From Pseudovibrio exalbescens (GTDB lineage: Bacteria > Pseudomonadota > Alphaproteobacteria > Rhizobiales > Stappiaceae), in the NCBI RefSeq assembly GCF_028737195.1, contig NZ_JAQZAJ010000003.1, forward strand, positions 372,001 through 436,000: DNA of 64,000 nucleotides, in the 5' to 3' direction. The notes beneath the pieces were generated by a model, which was given only the letters and a program-made list of their open reading frames with translations, did no database searches and was not told the DNA's origin. The translations under genes were made by a program, and so were the position numbers. Below, piece by piece: positions 53,307 to 62,793 of the stretch; within the stretch, counting starts at the first letter, position 1; every line of letters begins with the position of its first letter.

Positions 53307-55074
53307 TGGCGTTTTGTCCAATATTGGTTGTTTCTTCCAAAGGCATGCCGTGCTTGATCTTGTTCAGGATCTCGCTGAGGTGATCGGGTTCTGGCTCCAA
53401 GTCTCGGGCGTGGTTCCATTTGAACCGGGCCTCCAGCTTACGGCCGACCTTCCAGTAGGCATCCCCCAGGTGGTCGTTGATGATTGGGTCTTGCGGTCGA
53501 AGAGATACCGCACGTTCAAGTTGAGAGACAGCTTCCTCGTAGCGGCCAAGCCGATAGTAGACCCAGCCCAGACTATCGACAATGTAGCCATCAGTCGGGC
53601 GCAGGCGTACTGCCGTCTTGATCATCTCAAGGGCTTCGTCGAGCTTCAAGCCCCGGTCCACGAGAGAGTAACCGAGATAGTTCAGCACCATCGGTTGATC
53701 CGGATAAAGCTCCAGCACCTCACGAAAGTCTGCTTCAGCTTCTTCCCACTTGTTTTGGCGTTCGCGGGTAATGCCGCGGAAGTAGAGCAGCGGCCAGTTC
53801 TGGCGTTCAACGGTCTCCAGTGTGTTGATGCCTGCGGAGTAGGCCACTTCAGCCTCTTCAAACAGAGAATGAGACCGCAAGACATTGCCAAGCGCAGTTA
53901 CGGCCTCAAGGTCGGTTGGGTCTTCCTCAACCAGTGCCTGCAGATGCTCGCGGGCTTCTTCAAGGTTTTCAAGCGCGTTGTAGTGAAGTCCAATCTGGAT
54001 CTCAGCCTCGCGCTTCATGGGAGAGGCGCTGTCCACTTCACCAAGATACTCGATGGCTCGGTGGTTGTTTCCCAACTGTTCGAACAGGGTGCCAAGTGCA
54101 ATGGAGGCTGCATCCAGATCTGGGTTCAAAAGGCGTGAGGTCTGGAGATAGACGGCGGAAAGCTCTTCCCCATCGCGGCTGATGGCAGAGCCCAGACCAT
54201 AAAGAGCCTCCGCAACACCTTGCGCGGGAGTGGTAGCCAGCGGCTCCAGCATGTCGCCATCGGTGATTGCCTTGCGCGTGTCGACAAGAAGCGGGTGGTT
54301 CGGCACCAACTGGTCGTAGGCGTCGAGCACCTCAAGCGCATCTTTTTGGCGTCCATTGGCCGCCAGAGCGCGGGCATAGGCGTTGGAGATGCGCAGAGCC
54401 CCAGGGTCGGCCCCATAGGCCTCCTCGTAAAACTTCAGTGCCTCCGCTCCGTTTCCGGCGGATTCCATGATGAGGCCGGCATTGAAGCTGGTGAAAAGCT
54501 CGAACCAGTTTGGTCCTTCAACGGTTGTAAGAAACTCGATGCCTTTTTCAGGAGCCCCGCGGCCAGCCTCCGACCATGCGGACATGATTGCAAAAGTAAG
54601 CCGAGAGAGCGGATTGATATCGCCTCCGTTCAAGGCCTCAATCGCCGCATCAAAGTCGTCCTCAGCAATGGCCTTGGCGGACTTGTAGAAGTGCGCAAGG
54701 AAGTGATCCTCGTCGTTCTCAAGCAAGCGTTCGATGAGCGGGGCGGCCCTTTCGAAGTCGCCATCTGCCAGCGCCATCACAAAGGTGCGGTCTTGCAGGT
54801 AATAGTTGTCGGGATCCAGATGCAAAGCCTGCTCGAAATAGCGGGCGGCACTCTCAAGATCTTGCGCCTGCAAGGCGCTGCGGCCTGACAGGTAGCTGCC
54901 AGCCAGTGAGAAGTTTTGTGCAGATGGCGTTGTAATCTGCGCAGGGCTCAAATTGGCCGCGTGGGCCCACGTCAAGGTTGATACAGCGACCGTCGCTGCG
55001 AGAAGAGCTGCTTTCCTGCTTACCCGAATGAAGCGGGAAGGGCGGTCGTTGACGCAAAGTCTTGAATGGTCCAT
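53293..55074 (-). CDS. Secreted TPR-repeat protein
   Basis: A 593-residue exported protein with an N-terminal signal (AALLAATVAVSTLTWAHA) and at least ten TPR-like repeats throughout, such as AARYFEQALHLDPDNYYL and ADFREVLELYPDQPMVLNYL. The family is conserved upstream of ispE in alphaproteobacteria and is not characterised. It probably acts as a periplasmic scaffold. The stop overlaps the ispE start. Confidence 0.85.
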   Translation of the reverse strand: MDHSRLCVNDRPSRFIRVSRKAALLAATVAVSTLTWAHAANLSPAQITTPSAQNFSLAGSYLSGRSALQAQDLESAARYFEQALHLDPDNYYLQDRTFVMALADGDFERAAPLIERLLENDEDHFLAHFYKSAKAIAEDDFDAAIEALNGGDINPLSRLTFAIMSAWSEAGRGAPEKGIEFLTTVEGPNWFELFTSFNAGLIMESAGNGAEALKFYEEAYGADPGALRISNAYARALAANGRQKDALEVLDAYDQLVPNHPLLVDTRKAITDGDMLEPLATTPAQGVAEALYGLGSAISRDGEELSAVYLQTSRLLNPDLDAASIALGTLFEQLGNNHRAIEYLGEVDSASPMKREAEIQIGLHYNALENLEEAREHLQALVEEDPTDLEAVTALGNVLRSHSLFEEAEVAYSAGINTLETVERQNWPLLYFRGITRERQNKWEEAEADFREVLELYPDQPMVLNYLGYSLVDRGLKLDEALEMIKTAVRLRPTDGYIVDSLGWVYYRLGRYEEAVSQLERAVSLRPQDPIINDHLGDAYWKVGRKLEARFKWNHARDLEPEPDHLSEILNKIKHGMPLEETTNIGQNANDGR

Positions 55075-55378
55075 TGAATTCTCTCGTTGAGAGCCGCAGT
55101 CGACTCAATCCTCTATCGCATGGTCTGACCAAGAAGCATGGCGGTTTCAGGGCCACCATGATGAGTCAGAGGAGCTTGCCACATACTCTAACCTATTGAG
55201 TGGTCGAAAAAAGCTAAATATACCGTGAAGCAGCCATCCTCCGATTTTCTTGCCTCCTGTATCTTATAGTTTTTTTCAAGCGAGATAAGCATTACCCCTA
55301 AGGTCGCACCAAATGCATCTTGCTATACTCAGCTACTCTTTGCATTAAGATATTTCACTGCAGATAAAGGGGGGTGCT
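55075..55378. other. Divergent intergenic region between the TPR gene and ppdK
   Basis: A 304-nt AT-rich region without a supported gene. An extended -10 (TGCTATACT, 55321-55329) lies 50 nt before the ppdK ATG; AAGGGGGG is the ppdK ribosome binding site. No other conserved element was recognised. Confidence 0.5.
55321..55329 (+). promoter_or_regulatory. Candidate extended -10 promoter of ppdK
   Basis: TGCTATACT contains a TGn plus TATACT element; no strong -35 is at the expected distance, as allowed for extended -10 promoters. Confidence 0.35.
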
Positions 55379-58045
55379 ATGACCAAGTGGGTCTATGTTT
55401 TTGGTGAAGGCAGGACCGAGGGCGCCGCTGAAATGCGCAATCTTCTCGGTGGGAAGGGTGCCAACCTTGCTGAAATGTGCCGACTGGGGCTTCCTGTGCC
55501 TCCAGGGTTTACCGTAACCACAGAAGTCTGCACGCATTACTACCAGAACGAGCGCAGGTATCCTGAAGAGCTAAAAGAGCAGATCGCTCAGGCGCTGAAA
55601 GCTGTGGGAGAGCTGACAGGCAAGACATTCGGCGATACGAGCAACCCGTTGTTGTTGTCCGTTCGCTCTGGTGCGCGGGTCTCCATGCCAGGCATGATGG
55701 ACACGGTTTTGAATCTCGGATTGAATGACGTTACCGTGCGTGCGCTGGCCGAACAGTCTGGCGACGAGCGGTTCGCTTATGACAGCTACCGCCGATTCAT
55801 CCAGATGTACTCGGACGTCGTGCTCGGCGTTGATAATGATTACTTCGAAGAGATCATCGAAGATATCAAAGATGAAAAAGATTATACGCTCGATACGGAC
55901 CTGACCGCAGAAGACTGGAAGGTTTGTGTTGACGCGTTCAAGGCCAAGGTGAAGGAAGAGCTGGGTCGCGATTTCCCAGATGACCCGCAAGAGCAGCTGT
56001 GGGGTGCTGTCAGCGCCGTCTTCCAATCATGGATGATCCCGCGTGCGCAAACTTACCGCAAGATCCACAGCATCCCTGAGGAGTGGGGGACTGCGGTCAA
56101 CGTGCAGGCCATGGTCTACGGCAACATGGGAGAGGGCTCCGCGACAGGTGTGGCGTTTACCCGCAACCCGGCCACTGGTGAAAACGCGCTTTATGGCGAA
56201 TTCCTCGTGAATGCGCAGGGCGAAGACGTTGTGGCTGGTATTCGGACGCCGCAGGACATTTCGGAAGCTGCGCGTATTGCATCTGGTTCTGAAAAGCCTT
56301 CCCTCGAAGCGATCATGCCTGAGGTGTTCCAGCAGTTTCAGGCGACTTGCAACAAGCTGGAAGTACACTACCGTGAAATGCAGGACCTTGAGTTTACTGT
56401 AGAGCGCGGCAAGCTCTGGATGCTGCAAACCCGCACAGGCAAACGGACGCTCAAGGCAGCGCTCAAAATCGCCGTTGAAATGGCGGATGAAGGCCTGATC
56501 AGCAAGGAAGAGGCAGTGCTTCGGATTGATCCGGGCTCACTTGATCAGCTTCTTCACCCAACGATTGACCCTGCTGCGGAACGGGATGAGCTGACCACAG
56601 GTCTGCCCGCCTCTCCGGGTGCGGCCAGCGGCGCGATTGTGTTCAATCCGGACGAGGCGGAAGCAGAAAAGGCGGATGGCAAGGCTGTCATTCTGGTTCG
56701 CACAGAAACCAGTCCGGAAGACATTCACGGTATGCATGCCTCAGAGGGTATTCTGACCTCTCGCGGCGGCATGACCAGTCACGCGGCTGTAGTGGCGCGC
56801 GGCATGGGCAAGCCTTGTGTGTCTGGGGCCGGCGGCATTCGTGTGGACATGCAGCGGCAGGTCATGCTGGTAGATGGCAGAACCTTCAAGAAGGGCGACA
56901 TCATTACCATTGATGGCAGTTCGGGTCAGGTCCTTGCTGGTCGTGCAAAGATGCTTCAGCCAGAGCTTTCTGGCGACTTCCAGAAGCTCATGGAGTGGGC
57001 CGATGGTCTGCGTCGCATGCGCGTGCGCGCCAATGCCGAGACACCAACGGATGTAAAAACGGCATTGTCTTTTGGTGCCGAAGGGATTGGTCTGTGCCGA
57101 ACCGAGCATATGTTCTTCGATGGAGATCGGATTCTCGCCGTTCGTGAGATGATCCTGTCTGACACCGAGGAAGAGCGCCGTGAGGCACTGGCCAAGCTTT
57201 TGCCCATGCAGCGGGATGACTTCACTCAGATTTTTGAGCTGATGGAAGACCGGCCGGTCACCATCCGCTTGCTGGATCCACCTCTTCATGAGTTCCTGCC
57301 AAAGACCGAGGATGAAATCGGTGAAGTGGCGCGGCAGATGAATGTAGATGCGGAAGATCTCAAGGAGCGGGCGCTTGAACTTGAAGAGTTCAACCCGATG
57401 CTCGGCAACCGTGGGTGCCGCCTTCTGATCTCATTCCCGGAAATTGCAGAGATGCAAGCTCGGGCGATCTTTGAAGCGGCTGCCGAAGTTTCCCGACGTC
57501 GCGGCGTCTCCGTGAAGCCGGAGGTGATGGTTCCACTGGTCGGCCTTCGCTCTGAACTTGATTTCGTGCGTGATCGCATTGAAGCGGTCGCAAAGGAAAT
57601 CGAGACAGAGCAGTCCGTTAAACTGGACTACACCATTGGCACCATGATCGAACTGCCGCGTGCTGCGCTGCGGGCGGAAGAGATTGCCGGTTCTGCCGAG
57701 TTCTTCTCTTTCGGGACCAACGACCTCACGCAAACCACCTTCGGTATATCCCGAGATGATGCTGCATCATTTTTGGGGACCTACCAGGAGCGCAAGATCC
57801 TGGAGAAGGATCCGTTCGTCTCCCTTGATACCAACGGTGTGGGGGAACTGATTGAGATTGCGGCGGAACGCGGCCGCAAGCGGCGCGGCGATATCAAGCT
57901 TGGCATTTGTGGTGAGCATGGGGGCGATCCGGCTTCCATCGCTTTCTGCGAAACAATTGGCTTGAACTACGTCAGCTGTTCGCCGTTCCGTGTGCCGGTT
58001 GCACGCCTTGCTGCAGCGCAAGCCGCCTTGAAGGCCAAGGGCTAA
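55379..58045 (+). CDS. ppdK: Pyruvate, phosphate dikinase
   Basis: Interconverts pyruvate, ATP and Pi with PEP, AMP and PPi in the cytoplasm. Its length of 888 residues is typical. The N-terminal ATP-grasp domain begins VFGEGRTEGAAEMRNLLGGK. The central swivelling domain has the catalytic histidine in GGMTSHAAVVARGMGKPC. The C-terminal PEP barrel has GAEGIGLCRTEHMFF and ends with CGEHGGDPAS. It is a single-gene unit with its own terminator. Confidence 0.98.
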   Translation: MTKWVYVFGEGRTEGAAEMRNLLGGKGANLAEMCRLGLPVPPGFTVTTEVCTHYYQNERRYPEELKEQIAQALKAVGELTGKTFGDTSNPLLLSVRSGARVSMPGMMDTVLNLGLNDVTVRALAEQSGDERFAYDSYRRFIQMYSDVVLGVDNDYFEEIIEDIKDEKDYTLDTDLTAEDWKVCVDAFKAKVKEELGRDFPDDPQEQLWGAVSAVFQSWMIPRAQTYRKIHSIPEEWGTAVNVQAMVYGNMGEGSATGVAFTRNPATGENALYGEFLVNAQGEDVVAGIRTPQDISEAARIASGSEKPSLEAIMPEVFQQFQATCNKLEVHYREMQDLEFTVERGKLWMLQTRTGKRTLKAALKIAVEMADEGLISKEEAVLRIDPGSLDQLLHPTIDPAAERDELTTGLPASPGAASGAIVFNPDEAEAEKADGKAVILVRTETSPEDIHGMHASEGILTSRGGMTSHAAVVARGMGKPCVSGAGGIRVDMQRQVMLVDGRTFKKGDIITIDGSSGQVLAGRAKMLQPELSGDFQKLMEWADGLRRMRVRANAETPTDVKTALSFGAEGIGLCRTEHMFFDGDRILAVREMILSDTEEERREALAKLLPMQRDDFTQIFELMEDRPVTIRLLDPPLHEFLPKTEDEIGEVARQMNVDAEDLKERALELEEFNPMLGNRGCRLLISFPEIAEMQARAIFEAAAEVSRRRGVSVKPEVMVPLVGLRSELDFVRDRIEAVAKEIETEQSVKLDYTIGTMIELPRAALRAEEIAGSAEFFSFGTNDLTQTTFGISRDDAASFLGTYQERKILEKDPFVSLDTNGVGELIEIAAERGRKRRGDIKLGICGEHGGDPASIAFCETIGLNYVSCSPFRVPVARLAAAQAALKAKG

Positions 58046-58073
58046 CCGATCCCTACTGTTCTGCGTAGAAACG

Positions 58074-58108
58074 AAAAAGGGCGGGTTCGACACCCGCCCT
58101 TTGCTTTT
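58074..58108 (+). terminator. Intrinsic terminator of ppdK
   Basis: AAAGGGCGGGT and ACCCGCCCTTT form a perfect 11-bp stem with a TCGAC loop, followed by GCTTTT. It may also act for the convergent EAL gene. Confidence 0.87.
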
Positions 58109-58125
58109 GGATTTTGTGAGTCTGG

Positions 58126-60438
58126 TTAGGTGGTCTCCTCAACCAACTCGATGTCATCAAGAGCGTTTTCCGCTTCCCCTTCACGCCAGAGGCGGAATTT
58201 TGTCAGCGGCATTGGACGGGCGAAGTAGAAACCTTGCAGGACCGGATTTCCGATCTCTGAAAGGAACTGGAACTGAGACTTGCGCTCGATGCCTTCAACG
58301 CAGATGTCCATCTTGATGGCTTCCGAAAGGTTGATAAGCGAGCGCATGATCTCCTGCGCGTCCACATCATGATCAAGATCCTCAACGAAGGAGCGGTCGA
58401 TCTTGATCTTGTCGAAGTTGTAAAGGCGCAAATAGCTGAGGCTTGAGTACCCGGTGCCGAAGTCATCCAAAGCGACTTTGACACCAATGTTGTGAAGCTG
58501 CTTCAACGTCTCGCCGACGTTTTCAGCTTCGCTCATCAGCACTTCTTCCGTTACCTCAAGTTCAATCCGGCCTGGCTCCAACTCGTATTTTTGCAGCAGG
58601 CGTTCCACAAGCGGTGGGAAGTCTGGGTGGCGCAGCTGGTTTGGAGAAACATTGACGCACATCTGAATGCCCGGCATGTGGGTGGCATCCTTCATGGCTG
58701 TTTCCAGAACCCACTCACCGATTTTGTTAATGAGCTGAGATTCTTCCGCCACATGCAGGAATGTTCCCGGCGCGATCTGTCCGCGGGTTGGATGGTTCCA
58801 GCGGATGAGGGCCTCTGCGGCTACTGCGCGCTCACCCTTTGCATCCATGATCGGCTGGTAGAAGTTTTCGAACTCATTGCGTTTCAGCGCGCGTTCAATC
58901 TCTTCCTCAATGGTGCGGCGCATCTGGATCCGCTCTTCCATGTGCTGTTGGAAGACGACGTGACGGGCACGGCCCATTTCCTTGGCCTGATAGAGGGCGA
59001 TATCAGCACGGCGCAACAGCTCGTTCATCTCATGGCCGTACTCGGGGCTCACGACCACACCCAGGCTTGCTGTGGTGAGAATGCGGTTTTTCTCAACCAT
59101 GTAGGGCTTGGTGACCGCTTGCTCGATTTCAAAACAAGCCTCTTCGATTTCCGTTAGGTCTGCGCGGTTTGGCAGCAGGATGAGGAACTCATCCCCGCTG
59201 ATGCGTGCAAGCAAATCATTGGGTCGAAGGACTTCTTGAAGACGTTCTGCCACCTGACAGATCACCTCATCACCGACCAAGTGGCCAAGGCTATCGTTGA
59301 TCTGCTTGAAGTGGTCAAGGTCCATGTAGACCACACCAGCGACCTTGTTGTTCATGCGGGTCTTGCGCAGCATCGGGGTGAGCGCTTCGCTGAAGTAGGT
59401 GCGGTTTGGCAAACCCGTGAGGGCGTCATGGAGGGATGCAAAGCGGGCGCGGCCCTCGTTTTGAACGAGACGATCGGCCAAGCGCACGGATGAATACAAC
59501 AGACCCAGCGCGACCACCAAAATGACGAGGGTGACGGCCAACATGTACGGCATCAACTCGTCGTAGAGAGCTTTCGATGCTGCTGAAGTGGTCCAGCTCA
59601 GGTAGGCCACCACATCTCCACGCACGTTTTCCAGCGGCACGGAAACGCTGTCCGGGTCTGCATCGTTCGGGGAGGACGTGAGGTAGATGTCCCGCATGCC
59701 GGTGATGGATTCGAAATTGTCCATGAGGTCGGCGTCGAGCTGGCGGATCCAGATAAGGTAGCCGGCATGGCGAAGGGCTTGCTGCCCCTCGCTGCCCGGG
59801 TGAGCAATCGCCGCAACTGTGGCAAGGCCAATGCCGCCATCAAAACGAATGATGTCGCGCATGCTCAAATCAATAGGCATTGCGCTGCGCAGAGGGGCTG
59901 GCAGGCTGCTCTGATCCACGTGTGTTCTGAGGTTGCGCTCCAGCATGTCGATGGTCGGCGCAATTTGTTCTTTCAGCGCGCCATCATAAATTCGGTTATG
60001 CCACGGAAGGTCCTGACGGTAGGCATATGCAGGCTGTTTCTCTGCATCCAGAATGAGAAATACATCCCTGTCGCCGCGGTTGTTTTTGGTGGGCGTGAGG
60101 TCCTGATCCAGAAACAGGTTGCGCTCACCCGACTTCACCGTGTTGTAAGCCTTTTCCGAAAGAGCGATGCGTTCCACCTCGTAAGCAAGGCTGTCGCGGT
60201 ATACCTGAAGGTTACTGGAGATCAGTCGCTGTTCTTTTTCAGATTCATAGATGATCGCTTTTTCCGTGGTGTATTGGAAAGCTGTGTAGCCTGAAATAAG
60301 AGCGGCACAGATTACCAGAAGCAAGCCGAAGGCAATCAATCGCGCCAGTTTGTTGCGCTTGGGAAATTTGGACTCGGGAAGATGCACCAACTCGGCCCCA
60401 TTGCCCCAATTCTTTGGCTTGTCAGAGACTTCGGACAT
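58126..60438 (-). CDS. Membrane-bound CHASE4-type GGDEF-EAL protein
   Basis: A 770-residue cyclic-di-GMP enzyme. Two transmembrane helices (about 35-57 and 270-290) enclose a periplasmic sensor of about 210 residues resembling CHASE4. The GGDEF domain has the active-site SGDEF (ARISGDEFLILL), one residue off GGDEF but seen in active cyclases. The EAL domain keeps EALIRW, NVSPNQL, ELEVTEE, DDFGTGYSSLSYL and KIDRSFV, so phosphodiesterase activity is likely. The ATG at 60438 has AAGGAG 10 nt upstream. Signal sensed unknown. Confidence 0.92.
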   Translation of the reverse strand: MSEVSDKPKNWGNGAELVHLPESKFPKRNKLARLIAFGLLLVICAALISGYTAFQYTTEKAIIYESEKEQRLISSNLQVYRDSLAYEVERIALSEKAYNTVKSGERNLFLDQDLTPTKNNRGDRDVFLILDAEKQPAYAYRQDLPWHNRIYDGALKEQIAPTIDMLERNLRTHVDQSSLPAPLRSAMPIDLSMRDIIRFDGGIGLATVAAIAHPGSEGQQALRHAGYLIWIRQLDADLMDNFESITGMRDIYLTSSPNDADPDSVSVPLENVRGDVVAYLSWTTSAASKALYDELMPYMLAVTLVILVVALGLLYSSVRLADRLVQNEGRARFASLHDALTGLPNRTYFSEALTPMLRKTRMNNKVAGVVYMDLDHFKQINDSLGHLVGDEVICQVAERLQEVLRPNDLLARISGDEFLILLPNRADLTEIEEACFEIEQAVTKPYMVEKNRILTTASLGVVVSPEYGHEMNELLRRADIALYQAKEMGRARHVVFQQHMEERIQMRRTIEEEIERALKRNEFENFYQPIMDAKGERAVAAEALIRWNHPTRGQIAPGTFLHVAEESQLINKIGEWVLETAMKDATHMPGIQMCVNVSPNQLRHPDFPPLVERLLQKYELEPGRIELEVTEEVLMSEAENVGETLKQLHNIGVKVALDDFGTGYSSLSYLRLYNFDKIKIDRSFVEDLDHDVDAQEIMRSLINLSEAIKMDICVEGIERKSQFQFLSEIGNPVLQGFYFARPMPLTKFRLWREGEAENALDDIELVEETT

Positions 60439-60560
60439 GCTCAACACACTCCTTGCGTGGCATATGCAGGGATTTTTAGGATATTTTGGCTTGGATTATT
60501 CACGAGAAGTCTTGAGCGAGCCTGTAGTGCTGCCCGTTTTTGACGCGTTTGTTTTTCGGC

Positions 60561-61322
60561 TTAGAGCAGGTTCAGCCCACGAAAACTTGCATGTCCGTGT
60601 TGAGCGATGATGATGTGATCATGCAGCACAATATTGAGTGGTTTGAGCGCGTCATTGATGCGTGCGGTCATTTCAATGTCAGCGCGGGAAGGGGTAGGGT
60701 CGCCGGAGGGGTGATTGTGTACCAATATCAAAGCGCTGGCCCCATGCTCCAGTGCTCGTTTGATCACCTCGCGAGGATAAACCGGGGCATGGTCAACGGT
60801 GCCGCGTTGCTGGATCTCATCGGCAATCAGTTGGTTCTTCTTGTCAAGAAACAGGATACGGAACTCCTCGGTCTGGCTGTGTGCCATCGCGGCATGAATG
60901 TAGTTCATGACCGCAGACCAAGATGACAAGGGTGTTTGCGGGTCCACCTGATCTTTTGCAAACAGCACGGCGGCGGCCTGCAGCTCCTTGATGAACCGCG
61001 CGGTTTTCTCGCCGCAACCCTGGACTTCCATCAAGCGTTCGCGTGGTGCGGCCAGAACTTTGGCAAAGGAACCAAACCGTTCGATCAGCGCTTTGGCGAG
61101 CGGTTTGGTGTCGCCCTGCTTGATGCAGGAAAACAGGAGCATTTCAAGAAGTTCGTAGGATTGGAGTGCCTCCGCGCCTGCCTCATCAAAGCGTTGGCGC
61201 AGGCGTTCACGGTGGCCATGATAATGCTTCGGCTCTTTGCTCTTGGCGGTCTTACCTGCCTTAGAGCCGCGGTCACGCGGGGAGAGTGGGCTTTCCGATA
61301 GGCCAAAGAGGTCTTCCGACAA
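60561..61322 (-). CDS. radC: RadC-family JAMM/MPN+ protein
   Basis: A 253-residue protein of the RadC/YicR family, historically linked to DNA repair but of uncertain activity. An N-terminal helix-hairpin-helix-like part ([14 protein letters not shown]) precedes the metalloprotease-like domain with [18 protein letters not shown], containing the HxHPSGxxxxSxxD metal motif. The start is taken as a TTG at 61322 with AAGGAG 6 nt upstream; the frame reaches 61421 but would overlap map by 68 nt. It follows map by 31 nt, probably as an operon. Confidence 0.87.
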   Translation of the reverse strand: MSEDLFGLSESPLSPRDRGSKAGKTAKSKEPKHYHGHRERLRQRFDEAGAEALQSYELLEMLLFSCIKQGDTKPLAKALIERFGSFAKVLAAPRERLMEVQGCGEKTARFIKELQAAAVLFAKDQVDPQTPLSSWSAVMNYIHAAMAHSQTEEFRILFLDKKNQLIADEIQQRGTVDHAPVYPREVIKRALEHGASALILVHNHPSGDPTPSRADIEMTARINDALKPLNIVLHDHIIIAQHGHASFRGLNLL

Positions 61323-61353
61323 CTCACTCTCCTTCTCATGGTTTGCCCGAGCC

Positions 61354-62187
61354 TTATTGGGTCTCCGGGTGCAGCGGGTTGAACAGCCCCTTTGGCGATG
61401 TGGTGAAAATATCGCAGCCATCGGGCGTGATCCCGATGGAGTGCTCGAACTGAGCCGTCAGGGATTTGTCACGGGTCACGGCGGTCCAACCGTCTTTCAG
61501 CACCTTCACGTGCGGTTTGCCCAGGTTCACCATTGGTTCGATGGTGAAGATCATACCCGGCTTAAGCTCAATGCCTTCGCCCGGTTGGCCGTAGTGCAGA
61601 ATGTTCGGCATGTCGTGGAACAGCTTGCCGACGCCATGGCCGCAGAAGTCTCGAACCACGGAGCAGCGCTCTGCTTCAACGTAGGACTGAATGGCATAAC
61701 CAATGTCACCGGTCGTGTTGCCCGGCTTGGCTGCCTCTATGCCGCGCATGAGTGACTCGTGCGTCACTTCAATAAGGCGCTCCGAGGCCCGTTTCAGCTT
61801 GCCAACACCATACATTCGGGAGGAGTCCCCGTGCCAGCCATCCAGTACGAAGGTGACGTCGATGTTGACGATGTCACCTTCTTTCAGTGGCTTTGGGCCC
61901 GGAATGCCATGACACACCACATGATTGATGGATGTGCAGCAAGACTTCATGAAGCCGCGGTAGTGAAGCGTCGCAGGAACTGCGCCATGCTTCTTGCCAA
62001 ACTCATAGACGTAATCATCAATTTCCTGAGTGGTGACGCCCGGCTTTACCAAATCAGTCACACCATCAAGGCACGCAGCTGTGACTTGAGACGCGCGTCG
62101 CATGCCTTCAAAGTCGTCGGGGCCATAGAGGCGGATCTGACCCGTGTTCTTCAAGGGCGCGGTGGCGGCATCAATATAAGAGACCAT
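61354..62187 (-). CDS. map: Methionine aminopeptidase, type I
   Basis: Removes the N-terminal methionine from nascent proteins. The 277-residue protein has the five metal ligands in [34 protein letters not shown] and FEHSIGIT. The ATG at 62187 lies 10 nt after AAAGGAA; an in-frame TTG 3 codons earlier is less likely. radC follows closely. The C-terminus is slightly longer than in E. coli. Confidence 0.97.
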   Translation of the reverse strand: MVSYIDAATAPLKNTGQIRLYGPDDFEGMRRASQVTAACLDGVTDLVKPGVTTQEIDDYVYEFGKKHGAVPATLHYRGFMKSCCTSINHVVCHGIPGPKPLKEGDIVNIDVTFVLDGWHGDSSRMYGVGKLKRASERLIEVTHESLMRGIEAAKPGNTTGDIGYAIQSYVEAERCSVVRDFCGHGVGKLFHDMPNILHYGQPGEGIELKPGMIFTIEPMVNLGKPHVKVLKDGWTAVTRDKSLTAQFEHSIGITPDGCDIFTTSPKGLFNPLHPETQ

Positions 62188-62590
62188 GTATTCCAATTTC
62201 CTTTGTCGGGCCGCGCCACCAGATCTTGAAGCTTGAGCGGAGACTTCGATGCATCACTGTAGTCAGCGGCGACAACGCGATACAAGCCCCGGTTCTCCGT
62301 AGAAGAGCTCCCCGACAACTGATGGGTACTCGGCGATGCGGCTTATCTTTCCCATTCTATATAGCGCGGCTTGCTTCAGTTTTCTGCGAAAAATGAGGGG
62401 AACCTGTGCTTTTGTGGAGGAATGATTGGATGCGGGGATAGCATGCCCGCGCGCGTCTGTGAAGATCAGGTTCCCTTGAGGCTCTTGGCGCCTTGCGTGT
62501 ACGTGCGCGGCCTTTGTTGAGCTTGCGCATTGGAAAAAGCATAGCGCCTCTTGCACTTCCAATGCCGCACAGCTATCCAGAGGATAACAA
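62188..62590. other. Intergenic region between map and tRNA-Leu
   Basis: About 400 nt with no supported gene. An open frame on the minus strand here covers the tRNA antisense and is rejected. It should hold the divergent promoters for map and for the tRNA; neither could be fixed. Confidence 0.5.
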
Positions 62591-62675
62591 GCGGTCGTGG
62601 TGGAATTGGTATACACAGCAGACTTAAAATCTGCCGCCGTTAGGCTTGCGGGTTCGAGTCCCGCCGTCCGCACCA
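62591..62675 (+). tRNA. tRNA-Leu with anticodon UAA, CCA encoded
   Basis: An 85-nt class II tRNA with a D-loop (GGAATTGGTA), anticodon stem GCAGA/TCTGC around CTTAAAA (anticodon TAA), a long variable arm, a T arm GCGGG-TTCGAGT-CCCGC and a 3' CCA. The acceptor stem pairs six of seven positions, with a T-T mismatch at position 5-68. It reads leucine codons UUA/UUG. Confidence 0.95.
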
Positions 62676-62793
62676 AATCCTTCCTTGAAATGTGATATTT
62701 TTCCTGTGCGTGAAGTGATCTTTTGCGCCAGTTCAATTTTTACATGCCGTTCCTCGGGTAAGTTGCTGGCAAAGACCATTGAGGAACTGCCAC

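Noticed and set aside
62263-62736. 157-codon open frame on the minus strand containing RTAGLEPASLTAADFKSAVY
   Set aside because: This peptide is the well-known artefact of translating the antisense strand of a tRNA gene; the frame crosses tRNA-Leu.
62676-62793. FNR-type site upstream of the YjjI gene
   Set aside because: TTGAAATGTGATAT only loosely resembles TTGATnnnnATCAA; the right half does not match.
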